Below are positions 24,295 through 33,882 of a stretch of 64,000 nucleotides of DNA, one piece after another. The notes beneath the pieces were generated by a model that made no database searches, had not been told where the DNA came from, and was given only the letters and a program-made list of their open reading frames with translations. Source of the stretch: JAHKLT01 sp046197865. GTDB lineage: Archaea > Methanobacteriota > Methanobacteria > Methanobacteriales > Methanobacteriaceae. Positions within the stretch are counted from its first letter, which is position 1, and every line of letters starts with the position of its first letter. A program made the position numbers and the translations under genes. The DNA lies in contig NZ_CP166990.1 in the NCBI RefSeq assembly GCF_046197865.1, positions 1,240,001-1,304,000 on the forward strand, read 5' to 3'.

Positions 24295-24924
24295 TTATGA
24301 AATTTCAACACGAAAAACAATAACTTTAACTTCTTTAATCTCTTTTGTATGGAAATCATAAATCTTTGGAATTGGAAAATTATATTTAAATTCATGACTT
24401 ATTTTTCCACCTAATTTTTCAAAATAATCATAAATATAATCATGAGTAGATGCCATATGAAAAGAATAAACTACATCAGAAATAGCTACTGCCTTATTAA
24501 TAAACTTAGTATCACTACCACTAATTGCTTTTTTTTGAGATCCAAATGGAGGATTTTGAAACAATGTATCAACTTTAAAATCATTAGGCACTTCAGATAT
24601 ATCAGAATGTATAAATTCAATGTTTTCTATATTTTTTCTTTTTGCAGTTTCACTAGCTATTTCAATAGATTCTTCATCTATATCAATTCCATAAATTTTA
24701 TTAGCTCCAAGTAAACTAGAAGCAATTGAAAAAATTCCAGTACCACACCCAAAATCCATAATAGTTTTAGATGAAATATCCCCTAAAGAATATGCATTCC
24801 ATAATAAATCTGCTGCAATAATAGCTGATGTAGAATATTGTTCTAAATCTACTTTAGGATTTGGATGAATAGGAACATCTTGAATTAACATTTCCAAATG
24901 TCTTTGTTTTGAAATTTTTTTCAT
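24295..24924 (-). CDS. METTL5-like N6-adenine rRNA methyltransferase
   Basis: Class I SAM-dependent methylase of the COG2263/METTL5 group; eukaryotic METTL5 methylates an adenine in small-subunit rRNA. The 209-aa product has the EQY signature (28-30), the SAM motif DFGCGTG (57-63), the acidic GIDIDEES (79-86) and the catalytic NPPFG (124-128), as in N6-adenine methylases. No strong Shine-Dalgarno site. Located next to the SPOUT methylase, so two RNA-modification genes flank the ribosomal cluster. The target in archaea is inferred. Confidence 0.9.
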   Translation of the reverse strand: MKKISKQRHLEMLIQDVPIHPNPKVDLEQYSTSAIIAADLLWNAYSLGDISSKTIMDFGCGTGIFSIASSLLGANKIYGIDIDEESIEIASETAKRKNIENIEFIHSDISEVPNDFKVDTLFQNPPFGSQKKAISGSDTKFINKAVAISDVVYSFHMASTHDYIYDYFEKLGGKISHEFKYNFPIPKIYDFHTKEIKEVKVIVFRVEIS

Positions 24925-25018
24925 ATTTTAACCAATGTTTATTTTAGCCAACAAATATAATAATTAATAATATACATATTATATTATATATTTAAAAAAA
25001 GTTTTCATGGAGTTTTTT

Positions 25019-26515
25019 ATGTTTGATAAAATATTAATTGCAAATAGAGGAGAAATAGCTATAAGAATAATGAGAGGTTGTAAAGAATTAGATGTTAAAA
25101 CAGCTGCAGTTTATTCTGATGCTGATAAAACTTCTCTTTATACTAATTATGCAGATGAAAAATATGCATTAGGAAATCCTTCACCAGCAAAATCTTATTT
25201 AAATATAGATAAGATTATTGATATAGCTATTGATTCTGGATCCGATGCAATTCATCCGGGATATGGTTTTTTAGCAGAAAATCCTGCTTTTGCATCAGCA
25301 TGTGAAAAAAATGGAATTAAGTTAATAGGCCCTACTAGTAATGTTATTCAAGAAATGGGAGATAAAATAACTTCTAAAAAATTAATGAAAAAAGCAGGTG
25401 TTCCTGTTATTGAAGGTACTCCAGATGGTGTAACAGATATTAAAGAAGCATCAAAGATTGCAAATAAAATTGGATATCCTGTTATTGTTAAAGCTTCCGC
25501 TGGTGGTGGAGGTATTGGAATGCGTGCTGTTTATGAAGAAGATGAATTAATAAGAGCTATTGAATCAACACAATCTGTAGCTTCTACTAATTTTGGAGAT
25601 TCAACAGTATTCATAGAAAAATACCTTGAAAGACCAAGACATATTGAATTCCAGGTATTAGCTGATGAAAGTGGAAATGTAATTCATGTAGCTGATAGGG
25701 AATGTTCCATACAAAGAAGACATCAAAAATTACTTGAAGAAGCTCCATCTCCAATAATGACTGATGAACTGAGAAATCAGATGGGTGAAAGTGCAGTTAA
25801 AGCTGCTGAGACAATTGGTTATAGTGGCGCTGGAACTATTGAATTTTTATATGATAATGGAATGTATTATTTCCTTGAAATGAATACTCGTATTCAAGTA
25901 GAGCACCCCATTACTGAAATGATTACTAATATTGATTTAATTAAAGAGCAAATTAAAATAGCTGCAGGAAGAGAACTAACATTAGGTCAAGAAGATGTTG
26001 TTGTAAATGGTCATGCAATTGAATGCCGTATTAATGCTGAAAATCCATTGGCTGATTTTTCACCAGATCCAGGTAAAATTACAGGTTATAGATCACCTGG
26101 AGGACCTGGAGTTAGACTTGATAGTGGAGTTTATATGAATTATACAATACCTACTTTTTATGATTCAATGATTTCAAAGCTTATTACTTATGGAAGAAGT
26201 AGGAATGAATCTATAGCTAGAATGAAAAGAGCATTGAATGAATACATTATTTTAGGTGTTAAAACTACTATTCCATTCCATAAAGCTATTATGAAAAATG
26301 AAAACTTCCTTCAAGGAGATTTACATACACATTTTATTGATGAACATAAAAAAGGAATTGACAAAGAAATGGAAAATGTTATTTTAGAAGATTTAGAACG
26401 AGTGAGTCGATTAAAATCAACATTTATGCCTGCAAAAAAAATAGCTGCAATCTCTTCAGCTGTAGGCTCATATTTAACTAATGCAAAAACCCAACAAATA
26501 AATAAAAAAAGATGA
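25019..26515 (+). CDS. pycA: Pyruvate carboxylase subunit A (biotin carboxylase)
   Basis: ATP-dependent biotin carboxylase subunit of the two-subunit archaeal pyruvate carboxylase, feeding oxaloacetate to the incomplete reductive TCA branch of methanogens. The 498-aa product has FDKILIANRGEIAIRIMRGC at the start, the ATP-grasp glycine loop VKASAGGGGIGMRAV, and the active-site block FLEMNTRIQVEHPITEMIT. The start is ATG 25019, with GGAG (part of the upstream in-frame ATG 25007) as its site. It lacks the carboxyltransferase and biotin domains, which sit on PycB, not in this window. birA follows after 4 bp. Confidence 0.95.
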   Translation: MFDKILIANRGEIAIRIMRGCKELDVKTAAVYSDADKTSLYTNYADEKYALGNPSPAKSYLNIDKIIDIAIDSGSDAIHPGYGFLAENPAFASACEKNGIKLIGPTSNVIQEMGDKITSKKLMKKAGVPVIEGTPDGVTDIKEASKIANKIGYPVIVKASAGGGGIGMRAVYEEDELIRAIESTQSVASTNFGDSTVFIEKYLERPRHIEFQVLADESGNVIHVADRECSIQRRHQKLLEEAPSPIMTDELRNQMGESAVKAAETIGYSGAGTIEFLYDNGMYYFLEMNTRIQVEHPITEMITNIDLIKEQIKIAAGRELTLGQEDVVVNGHAIECRINAENPLADFSPDPGKITGYRSPGGPGVRLDSGVYMNYTIPTFYDSMISKLITYGRSRNESIARMKRALNEYIILGVKTTIPFHKAIMKNENFLQGDLHTHFIDEHKKGIDKEMENVILEDLERVSRLKSTFMPAKKIAAISSAVGSYLTNAKTQQINKKR

Positions 26516-26519
26516 TCTT

Positions 26520-27437
26520 ATGAAAAATGAAATATTAAATCTTTTACTAAAAGAAAATAAAATTTCAAAAGAAGCAGCTGAAGAATTTTCTATCTATGAT
26601 ATAGATGGCCTTATGAATACTATAAAAAATGTAGGCAAAGAAAAAACAGAACATATCCAAAGAGATAAAATCATTGATGGTTTAGATAGTCCTTTATTTA
26701 AAGAAAACATTTATGTTTATAAAGAAGTAATGTCAACTAATACTCTTGCTAAGTTTTTTGCAGATCAAGGTCAAGATGAAGAAACAGTAGTTATTTCTGA
26801 AAAACAAACAAAAGGTAGAGGCAGATCAGGAAAAAAATGGGAATCTCCTCTTGGTGGTGTCTGGTTAACAATGATTGTTAAACCACGTATCGATCAAACA
26901 AAAGCTTCCCTTATTACTCTTGCAACTGGTGTTGCTGTTGCAAATACAATTAAAAGTTTTGGAATTGAAAATGTTGAAATTAAATGGCCTAATGATATTT
27001 TAATTGATGGTAAGAAAGTTTCAGGAATTTTAACTGAAGCAGTTGCTAAACTTAATTCTATAAAATATATAGTAATTGGTGTAGGTATAGATGTTAGTTT
27101 AGAAAATAATAAAATGTCTGGTGATTTAAAAGAAGAAGCAATTTCATTAAATAAAGCATCAGGTGCAAAAGTTGATGCAAATGAAGTCATAAAACGATTT
27201 TTAAAAGAATTCGAAATCATATTCAAAATGTTTGAAGATGAAAAATATGAAGAAATATTAAAAGAATGGAGAAAAGATTCATATTCAATAGGAAAATATG
27301 CTAAAATCAGACAACCATTTGGAAATAGCTTCGATGCATATATCATTGGAATAAACAAAGAAGGAACATTAATTGTAGAAAAAGCAGACGGTACTCTTGA
27401 GAAGGTGATTTCTGGAGAATTTGAAATTAAAGACTAA
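26520..27437 (+). CDS. birA: Biotin protein ligase BirA
   Basis: Attaches biotin to the PycB carrier domain. The 305-aa product has an N-terminal region of about 65 residues without a clear helix-turn-helix, then the catalytic loop GRGRSGKKW (99-107), IEIKWPNDILIDGKKVSGIL-like core and a C-terminal SH3-like domain (YAKIRQPFGNSFDAYIIGI). It lies 4 bp after pycA with GATGAT before the ATG, so an operon with its substrate pathway. Its 3' end overlaps the convergent PLP gene by 11 bp. Confidence 0.94.
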   Translation: MKNEILNLLLKENKISKEAAEEFSIYDIDGLMNTIKNVGKEKTEHIQRDKIIDGLDSPLFKENIYVYKEVMSTNTLAKFFADQGQDEETVVISEKQTKGRGRSGKKWESPLGGVWLTMIVKPRIDQTKASLITLATGVAVANTIKSFGIENVEIKWPNDILIDGKKVSGILTEAVAKLNSIKYIVIGVGIDVSLENNKMSGDLKEEAISLNKASGAKVDANEVIKRFLKEFEIIFKMFEDEKYEEILKEWRKDSYSIGKYAKIRQPFGNSFDAYIIGINKEGTLIVEKADGTLEKVISGEFEIKD

Positions 27438-28593
27438 ACAATAATTCTCTAATTTCTTTTTTATTTTTAATTATTTTAAGTAATTCATCAAAAGACCAAT
27501 TAATTTTATTATAAACATCTTCAATTGAAAGATTATTTGAGTCTTTAGAAGACATATCAAAACGAATAGTATTTGATGCACCAGGCATTGAAACTGCAGG
27601 AATAGTAATAATTCCTTGATTTTTAAGTAATATCATAGCAAAAATATAAGTTAAATCACTACTTGAAACATTATAATTAATATTGTATTTATCTACTTCT
27701 TTTTTTAAATCTTCTTCTTGAATCATTATTCCTGTTGGAGTTTTTTTAAAATAAGAAAAACTTTCATTAATTAAATTAAATAATTCATCTTTTTTTGAAA
27801 TAGCATTAATTAAATTTTGAGGATTATATTCTTTTAATCCATTAACCATAGCAAGTATTGAAGAACCTTGTGCTTCTAGACCAAATTCATTAGCTTTAAC
27901 TTTTATTAAATCTATTAACTCTTTTTTACCAGCTAAAAGCCCTCCTCTAGGACCATTCATCAGTTTATCAGTACTGGTTATTACAAGATCTACACCTAAA
28001 TCCCATGCTCTTTTTTGATTAAAAACTGCAGTTCTAAGTCTTGCTCCAGATGCATCATCTACAAAAACAGGAATATTATTTTCTTTAGCTATTTTAATAA
28101 TCTTCAAGAAGATATCTTCTGATATAACTTTATGATCCATTGTAGAACCTGTTATAATTATTAAACTAGTATTATCTAAAAGTTTAAAATCATTAATATT
28201 ATCAAATTCATAATAATTTGCACAAATAAGTTTACATGATCTTGGAATTGAAGGATGTGAAGGTTTTTCTGGAACAAAATGCAATACATTTGAATTTTTT
28301 TTAACTAATGCTAAAATAGTAGCTAAAATTCCAGAACTAGTTCTATTAACTCCTAGAACTTTTTCACCACCCAGATGAATTTTACCTTGGATTTCTAATT
28401 GATTTTCAAAGATTGCTGGTCCAACATATGTTTCTAAAAGATTTAAATCATTTGAACTAGCTATAAATCCACCAGATAGGCCAGTCAAATCAAATAAATA
28501 TTTTCGGCCTTTATTAAAAGTAATGTTTTCAATAATTTTAAGAGCATTTTCTCTTTTTTTAATTTCATCTAAAGAATTACTTATAATGCTCAT
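27427..28593 (-). CDS. PLP-dependent enzyme, MJ0158 family (UPF0425, SelA-like)
   Basis: Related to bacterial selenocysteine synthase SelA but belonging to the archaeal MJ0158/TIGR03576 group of uncertain function. The 388-aa product has HLGGEKVLGVNRTSSGILAT, the PLP-binding aspartate in FVDDASGAR (177-185) and the probable Schiff-base lysine K210 in STDKLMNGPRGGLLAGKK. It is not expected to act as SelA, as archaea use SepSecS. Convergent with birA with 11 bp overlap. Confidence 0.87.
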   Translation of the reverse strand: MSIISNSLDEIKKRENALKIIENITFNKGRKYLFDLTGLSGGFIASSNDLNLLETYVGPAIFENQLEIQGKIHLGGEKVLGVNRTSSGILATILALVKKNSNVLHFVPEKPSHPSIPRSCKLICANYYEFDNINDFKLLDNTSLIIITGSTMDHKVISEDIFLKIIKIAKENNIPVFVDDASGARLRTAVFNQKRAWDLGVDLVITSTDKLMNGPRGGLLAGKKELIDLIKVKANEFGLEAQGSSILAMVNGLKEYNPQNLINAISKKDELFNLINESFSYFKKTPTGIMIQEEDLKKEVDKYNINYNVSSSDLTYIFAMILLKNQGIITIPAVSMPGASNTIRFDMSSKDSNNLSIEDVYNKINWSFDELLKIIKNKKEIRELLFSL

Positions 28594-28637
28594 TATATCT
28601 AAATAAAAAAAAAGTATTGATAAAATAAATAAATTAT

Positions 28638-28961
28638 TTATTCATCAAATTTTAATTTGAAGTCATCTGAAAATGCTTCAACAAGGATTTTTAAGTTTTT
28701 ATCTTCAATTGGTAAAGATATAGGTTCTGCTTCTCCTTCCATATAAGAATATTCTGCATCCATAACATTTCCATCTGCTGTAGTATAAAATATAATACTG
28801 TCTCCATTTTCTGGGTCTTTAGTTGGTAAAAATACTTCAACAGACATTCCTAATTGTTCGAAAAACTTAACTTTTTCATCATCACTTTTAATTACTTTTT
28901 TAAACTTTGTAATACGGGATTTTAGTTTTTTCTCAGCAACTGCATTTAAATCATCAGCCAT
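28638..28961 (-). CDS. Conserved hypothetical protein (small, acidic)
   Basis: A 107-aa soluble, acidic protein of no family I can name. It starts ADDLNAVAEKKLKSRITKFK, a charged helix, and then has alternating strand-like segments around VEVFLPTKDPENGDSIIFY and an acidic C-terminus ending KLKFDE. The start is ATG 28961 because the in-frame GTG at 28970 is part of the GGAGTG ribosome-binding site. It stands alone between the PLP gene and mntP. No cysteines, signal or membrane segment. Confidence 0.75.
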   Translation of the reverse strand: MADDLNAVAEKKLKSRITKFKKVIKSDDEKVKFFEQLGMSVEVFLPTKDPENGDSIIFYTTADGNVMDAEYSYMEGEAEPISLPIEDKNLKILVEAFSDDFKLKFDE

Positions 28962-29095
28962 ATAAAACACTCCTAACTAATTTATAGTAAAATACACTTA
29001 TATAGAAAATTAAATTTTAATATATATAATTATTTTGTACGTATTATATATACTTAACAATTACTTAAATAAAAAAATCTATTTTAAAATAAATA

Positions 29096-29105
29096 TTTAT
29101 ACATA
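29096..29105 (+). promoter_or_regulatory. TATA box of mntP
   Basis: TTTATACATA is centred about 23-25 nt before the mntP ATG at 29123, with no ribosome-binding site in between. This suggests leaderless transcription. No manganese-responsive riboswitch was recognised in the upstream sequence. Confidence 0.45.
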
Positions 29106-29122
29106 AAAAATAAATTATTAAT

Positions 29123-29683
29123 ATGGAAATTGTCTCTCTTTTTTTAATAGCTATTGCTCTTGCAATGGATGCTTTTAGTGTATCTCTTACTGAAGGATTT
29201 AGACTTAGAAAAAACATTAGTATCTATCAAACATTGATTATTGGATTGTTTTTTGGAATATTTCAGGCTATAATGCCTCTTTTAGGTTGGATAGCTGGAG
29301 AACAAATTAGTTCAATTGTTTCTACTTTTGCACCGATTATTGCATTTATTTTACTTGTTGCAATTGGAGTAAAAATGATTTATGATAGTGTAAGAGAAAT
29401 AGAAGGAAAAGAAGATGAAAATAGTGAATTTTCACATAAAAAATTATTAATTCTAGCTATAGCTACAAGTATTGATGCATTTGCAATTGGAGTGAGTTTT
29501 TCACTTTTAGGATTTAATAATATAATCATTCCAATGGTTGTAATAGGAGTAGTTGCATTTATTTTCTCAGAACTTGGAGTATTTCTTGGTGAAAAACTTG
29601 GTAATAAATTTGGAGACAAATTTGAAGTTTTTGGAGGAATTATTTTAATTTTACTTGGTATTAAAATTCTTATAGGAATTTAA
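29123..29683 (+). CDS. mntP: Manganese efflux pump MntP (DUF204)
   Basis: Six-helix membrane exporter that removes excess Mn(II). The 186-aa product is made of two related three-helix halves, each with the acidic membrane motif: LAMDAFSVS (Asp16) and TSIDAFAIG (Asp118), matching the bacterial MntP layout. A charged loop (REIEGKEDENSEFSHKK) separates the halves. A stem plus T-run follows the stop codon. Confidence 0.93.
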   Translation: MEIVSLFLIAIALAMDAFSVSLTEGFRLRKNISIYQTLIIGLFFGIFQAIMPLLGWIAGEQISSIVSTFAPIIAFILLVAIGVKMIYDSVREIEGKEDENSEFSHKKLLILAIATSIDAFAIGVSFSLLGFNNIIIPMVVIGVVAFIFSELGVFLGEKLGNKFGDKFEVFGGIILILLGIKILIGI

Positions 29684-29707
29684 TATAAGTAAACTTATAC
29701 TTTTTTT
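29684..29707 (+). terminator. Stem plus T-run after mntP
   Basis: TATAAGT (29684-29690) and ACTTATA (29693-29699), perfect 7 bp, followed by C and seven Ts, directly after the mntP stop codon. The T-run alone fits archaeal termination. Confidence 0.6.
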
Positions 29708-29909
29708 AATAATATTTAATTAAACTATCAATATGGACAATTAAATATTATTTATTAATGAATTATATATCATTTTGATTTTTTATTGAATTTTTTTAGA
29801 AATTGTCTTTTTATTTTAATAAAAAATTATATATAGTTTAAAAAACATATAATATAATGTAAATATGTCTATTTATTGAAATTTTTTTATTTTAAAAAGA
29901 GGTGATTTT

Positions 29910-30467
29910 ATGAAAATTTCAAATGAAACTATTGAACAAAGGAGAAAATCAGCTATTGATGATAAAACTGCTGATTTACTTGTAAAACAAATTTCTCATG
30001 AGCTATATAACCATAATCTATATAGAACATTTGCAAATTATTTTGCAGTTAAAGGCCTAGATAAATTAGAGACATATTATATTGGAAGGGCTAATGAAGA
30101 ACTCCTACATCACCAATGGATTGTAGATAGATTAGATTATGCTGATGTTGAATTTAAATATCCTGCTGTAGAAGCAGTTACAAATCCTATTAAAGATAAT
30201 GTAGATACTTTTTCTCAAACTTTAGATAAAGAAATTGAAACAACTCAATTAATCTATAATATTGTTAGTAGTGCAAAAGAAGCAAATGATTGGGAAACCT
30301 TTAATTGGCTTCAAGAAACTTTAGTTAAAGAACAAACTGAAGAAGAACATATCAGCAGAAAATACTTAAAAATTGCTGCTCAAGAAGATGTTGATTGGGT
30401 AACAAAAGCTGACACAATTTTAACTGATTATGAATCAGCACAAGCTGCAGAAGGACAACAAAATTAG
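29910..30467 (+). CDS. Non-haem ferritin
   Basis: Iron-storage protein forming a 24-subunit shell and oxidising Fe(II). The 185-aa product is helical with the ferroxidase-type ligands in order: Glu31 (SHELYNHNLY), Glu63/64 and His67 (NEELLHHQW), Glu108 or Glu110 (LDKEIETT), and Gln142/Glu145 (VKEQTEEEH). Assignment to ferritin rather than rubrerythrin rests on length and the missing rubredoxin domain. GAGGTGA precedes the ATG; the preceding 226-bp gap is AT-rich with no recognisable repressor box. Confidence 0.9.
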   Translation: MKISNETIEQRRKSAIDDKTADLLVKQISHELYNHNLYRTFANYFAVKGLDKLETYYIGRANEELLHHQWIVDRLDYADVEFKYPAVEAVTNPIKDNVDTFSQTLDKEIETTQLIYNIVSSAKEANDWETFNWLQETLVKEQTEEEHISRKYLKIAAQEDVDWVTKADTILTDYESAQAAEGQQN

Positions 30468-30480
30468 TCCTTCTCTTTTT

Positions 30481-31095
30481 TTATTTTGAAATTATACAAT
30501 ACATTCTATTTTTAGATATTTCAATAATATCAATTATCTCAAGATCTGCTTTATTCATCATTTCTTTTACCTCATCAATTGTATATTTATTAAAGTTATT
30601 TTCAGTAAATTTTGTCTTAAGTAAGAAATCTTTTGATAAGAAGGCATTTAAAAAGATACCATCGGTTTTTAAACATCTTTTAATTTCTTTAAAACTTTTT
30701 ACAGGTTCATCCCAAAAATACATAGTATTTATTGTATATATTTTATTAAAAAAGTCCTCATCATAAGGTAAATCTTTTACATTAGCTATTTTTAAATCTA
30801 ATTTTCCAGAATTAATATCACTTTTAAGTTTTTTACTAGTAGTTTTAAGCATATCTTGTGAAATATCAATCCCATAAGCTTTTTTAGGATTCTTTTTTAA
30901 GATTTTCTCAATTACATATCCATTTCCAAAACCAATATCTAATACTGCATCATTGTTTTTAATATCAATATTATCTAAAATTGATTTATATTGTTTATTA
31001 TTCATCTTATTCATAAATAAAGTTATGAAAGATCCAAAACCACCTCTAGGATTTGAAAATTGACTAGAAATAAAATTATATAAATTGCTAAACAT
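30481..31095 (-). CDS. Class I SAM-dependent methyltransferase
   Basis: A 204-aa methylase of the UbiE/COQ5-like (Methyltransf_11) type. It has the SAM motif VLDIGFGNGYV near residues 50-60, GIDISQDML at about 74-82, and a post-motif region DLPYDEDFFNKIYTINTMYF. The substrate cannot be told; in methanogens such genes often stand alone. Convergent with ferritin, 13 bp apart with a T-run between. Confidence 0.85.
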   Translation of the reverse strand: MFSNLYNFISSQFSNPRGGFGSFITLFMNKMNNKQYKSILDNIDIKNNDAVLDIGFGNGYVIEKILKKNPKKAYGIDISQDMLKTTSKKLKSDINSGKLDLKIANVKDLPYDEDFFNKIYTINTMYFWDEPVKSFKEIKRCLKTDGIFLNAFLSKDFLLKTKFTENNFNKYTIDEVKEMMNKADLEIIDIIEISKNRMYCIISK

Positions 31096-31275
31096 TAAAT
31101 TTATTTATAATTTTATTATTTTATAAATATTTTGGTGTAACTAAATTTTATATGTATTATTAATTTAAGTACTAGAAAAATATAATATTTTTGAGAACTA
31201 TTAATTTTTAATAGTAAATTAAGGAAAATGTTTAATAAAATTTATTAAATAACCATTAAAAAAAAAAGGTAGAAG

Positions 31276-32448
31276 ATGAAGTATAGGAAAATGCCTAAAA
31301 TTGAAGATGAAATATCTTTATTAGGTTATGGATGTATGAGATTTCCACGGAAAAATGGAATAATCGATAAAAAAAGAACAGAAAAACAAATTATCGAAGC
31401 TATTAATAATGGAATAAATTATTTCGATACTGCATACTTGTATTATGGTAGTGAAGAAACATTAGGAGAAATATTATCTCAAGGATATAGAGATAAGGTT
31501 AAAATCGCTACAAAAATTCCAGGACCTAAAATAAAAAAATATGAAGATTTTAGTGAAATATTTGAAAAACAATTAAAAATGCTTAAAACAGATTATCTTG
31601 ATAATATATTAATTCATAGTCTTGCCAGTTTTGAAGAATGGAATTATTTAAAAGATATTGGAGTTTTAGATTTTTTTAAACTAGAAAAAGATAAAGGAAG
31701 AATTATAAATATTGGTTTTTCATATCATGGTAATATAAAAAACTTTAAAAAAATTATTGATGATTATGATTGGGATTTTTGTATGGTTCAATATAATTAT
31801 ATTGATGATAAATACCAAGCAGGATCTGAGGGAATAAATTATGCAGCTTCAAAAAATATTGGAGTAATTGCAATGGAACCATTAAGAGGAGGTTTACTTG
31901 TTAATCAAATACCTAATGAAGCTAAAAAGATAATTGAAAATTATAAAATTAAAAGAAGTCCTGCAGAATGGGCTTTTAGATGGGCAGCTGATAATCCAAA
32001 TGTTCAAGTAGTATTATCTGGAATGAATGAAGAAAAAGATATTGAAGAAAATATAAAAATCTTCTCAGATATTACTCCAAATTCATTAACTGATGATGAT
32101 AAACAAATGTTAGAATCTGTAAAAAAAGAAATACATAAAAAAATTAAAGTTCAGTGCACAAGTTGTGGATATTGCTTGCCTTGTCCAAAAAATGTTGACA
32201 TTCCAACATCCTTTACATGTTATAATGATAAGTCATTATTTGGAGGATTATCACCAGCTATTAATTATTTTAATGCTACTAGCTATGATAATTCTGCAGC
32301 TTCTAATTGTACACGATGTGGAGCATGTGAGAAAAAATGCCCTCAAAACATACCTATTATGGATGAATTAGAAAATGTTAAAAAAGAATTTGAAAAATGG
32401 TATTTAAAAATTGCTTATAAACTTGGTATCAAATTCCTTTTTAGATAA
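31276..32448 (+). CDS. Aldo/keto reductase with C-terminal Fe-S domain
   Basis: The 390-aa protein joins an AKR barrel to a ferredoxin-like tail. The catalytic tetrad is visible as Asp51, Tyr56, Lys80 and His114. The tail has C294-C297-C300-C303 (CTSCGYCLPCP) and C345-C348-C351-C355 (CTRCGACEKKCP), each sufficient for a [4Fe-4S] cluster. This class is widespread in anaerobes and its physiological substrate is unknown. AGGT precedes the ATG. Convergent with gadB, 2 bp apart. Confidence 0.92.
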   Translation: MKYRKMPKIEDEISLLGYGCMRFPRKNGIIDKKRTEKQIIEAINNGINYFDTAYLYYGSEETLGEILSQGYRDKVKIATKIPGPKIKKYEDFSEIFEKQLKMLKTDYLDNILIHSLASFEEWNYLKDIGVLDFFKLEKDKGRIINIGFSYHGNIKNFKKIIDDYDWDFCMVQYNYIDDKYQAGSEGINYAASKNIGVIAMEPLRGGLLVNQIPNEAKKIIENYKIKRSPAEWAFRWAADNPNVQVVLSGMNEEKDIEENIKIFSDITPNSLTDDDKQMLESVKKEIHKKIKVQCTSCGYCLPCPKNVDIPTSFTCYNDKSLFGGLSPAINYFNATSYDNSAASNCTRCGACEKKCPQNIPIMDELENVKKEFEKWYLKIAYKLGIKFLFR

Positions 32449-32450
32449 TT

Positions 32451-33848
32451 TTAGAAAATATTAATTAATGGTTTATTAGATTCTTTTTTATTTCCTATTT
32501 TATCTTTATATTCTTTAAAAATAATATTTAAATCATTTATTAATAAATCTGCCATTTCCCTACTAAAATTTTCTTTTATAACAATTCTTAAAACAGCTAT
32601 ATTTTCTGCATTTTCAGGTAAAGTATAAGCTGGAACTAACCATCCTTTTTCTCTGAGTTTATCAGAAATATCAAAAACTGTAAAAAAATCCTGAAATTCT
32701 TTTTTAATCTTAATTGCTATTATAGGAAGTCTTAATTTTGGGTTTAATAATTCAAAAACATTAGTTTTAACGAGTAAATCTCCCAAATAATTAGTTATTT
32801 CTAAAAGGTTCTTAATTATTTTAAAGTAACCTTCATAACCTAATCTAAGCAGATTATAATATTGTGCTAAAATCATACTACTTCCTTTTGAAAAATTAAG
32901 GTTAAATGTTGGAATAACTCCTCCTAAATAATTTACATGGAAAACTAAATCATCATCTAAATATTTTTCATCTTTAAAAATAAGCCATCCTACACCAGGA
33001 TAAACAAGCCCATACTTATGACCAGAAACATTAATAGATCTTACCTGAGATAATCTAAAATCCCATTTAAAATTAGGTTCAGTAAAAGGAATTACAAAAC
33101 CACCACTAGCAGCATCAACATGAATTGGAATATCCCATCCTTCATTTTCTTTAAGATTTTCTAAAAAATCATTAAGATTTTCAATTTCATCAATTTGTCC
33201 TGTAAAAGTAGTTCCAAGTACAACCCCTACAGCTATTGTATTTTCATCTATATATTTTTCAGCCTTATTAGCATTTAAAATATAATCTCCATCTTCCATT
33301 GGAACCATTCGAAGCTCTACATCAAAATATTTAGCTAGTTTCTTCCAAACAACATGTACATCTGCACCAATAACAATGTTTGGTCTGGAAATATCTAAAT
33401 TTTTTTGTTCTCTGCTTTTTCTCCAAGACCATTTATGTGCAAGAATTGCAAGCATTATTGCCTCAGATGAACCGATTGTACTAGTTCCAATAAAATTACA
33501 ATCCTCAGGAACATTATATAATCTGGCTAACATATTAACTACTCTATTTTGGATTATTTCTGTTTGAGGATATTCATCATTATCAACAAAATTTTTACCA
33601 TTATTTTCAGATATTAATAAATCAGCTTCTGGTTCCATCCATGTTGTAACAAAACTAGCAAGATTTAAATTAGGATTACCATCAAGATTTAACTCATCAT
33701 GAATTAAACGATATGCAGCTTGAGGAGGCATTCCCTCTTTAGGCATTTCATATTTTGGAATTGGTTCAGAAAAATACCTAGATCCATAAGTTAAAGTGCT
33801 AGTTTCGCTTTGTTTTAATTTTTCAATATTAACTTTATTAGATAACAT
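32451..33848 (-). CDS. gadB: Glutamate decarboxylase (bacterial GadB type)
   Basis: PLP enzyme converting glutamate to GABA plus CO2, consuming a proton. The 465-aa product matches bacterial GadA/B in length and motifs: IHDELNLDGNPNLNLASFVT, IGTSTIGSSEA-type block (120-130), HVDAASGG (243-250) and the PLP lysine K278 in NVSGHKYGLVYPG. It differs from the shorter archaeal MfnA tyrosine/aspartate decarboxylase. The C-terminus lacks the histidine that gates E. coli GadB. No GABA antiporter gene is nearby. Probably acquired from bacteria (inference). Confidence 0.9.
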   Translation of the reverse strand: MLSNKVNIEKLKQSETSTLTYGSRYFSEPIPKYEMPKEGMPPQAAYRLIHDELNLDGNPNLNLASFVTTWMEPEADLLISENNGKNFVDNDEYPQTEIIQNRVVNMLARLYNVPEDCNFIGTSTIGSSEAIMLAILAHKWSWRKSREQKNLDISRPNIVIGADVHVVWKKLAKYFDVELRMVPMEDGDYILNANKAEKYIDENTIAVGVVLGTTFTGQIDEIENLNDFLENLKENEGWDIPIHVDAASGGFVIPFTEPNFKWDFRLSQVRSINVSGHKYGLVYPGVGWLIFKDEKYLDDDLVFHVNYLGGVIPTFNLNFSKGSSMILAQYYNLLRLGYEGYFKIIKNLLEITNYLGDLLVKTNVFELLNPKLRLPIIAIKIKKEFQDFFTVFDISDKLREKGWLVPAYTLPENAENIAVLRIVIKENFSREMADLLINDLNIIFKEYKDKIGNKKESNKPLINIF

Positions 33849-33882
33849 ATTATTGCCTCATTTTTTAAAAAAAAAGAAAAAA

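Noticed and set aside
27427..28593. Selenocysteine synthase (SelA) function for the PLP protein
   Set aside because: The MJ0158 family resembles SelA, but archaea make Sec-tRNA by PSTK/SepSecS; no selenocysteine machinery is visible here.
32165..32371. Alternative-frame open reading inside the aldo/keto reductase
   Set aside because: It overlaps the conserved Fe-S cysteine region of the real gene in another frame and has no family resemblance.
32451..33848. MfnA-type tyrosine decarboxylase for methanofuran synthesis
   Set aside because: The protein is about 465 aa with GadB-specific blocks from the N-terminus on; MfnA proteins are about 390 aa and lack these.
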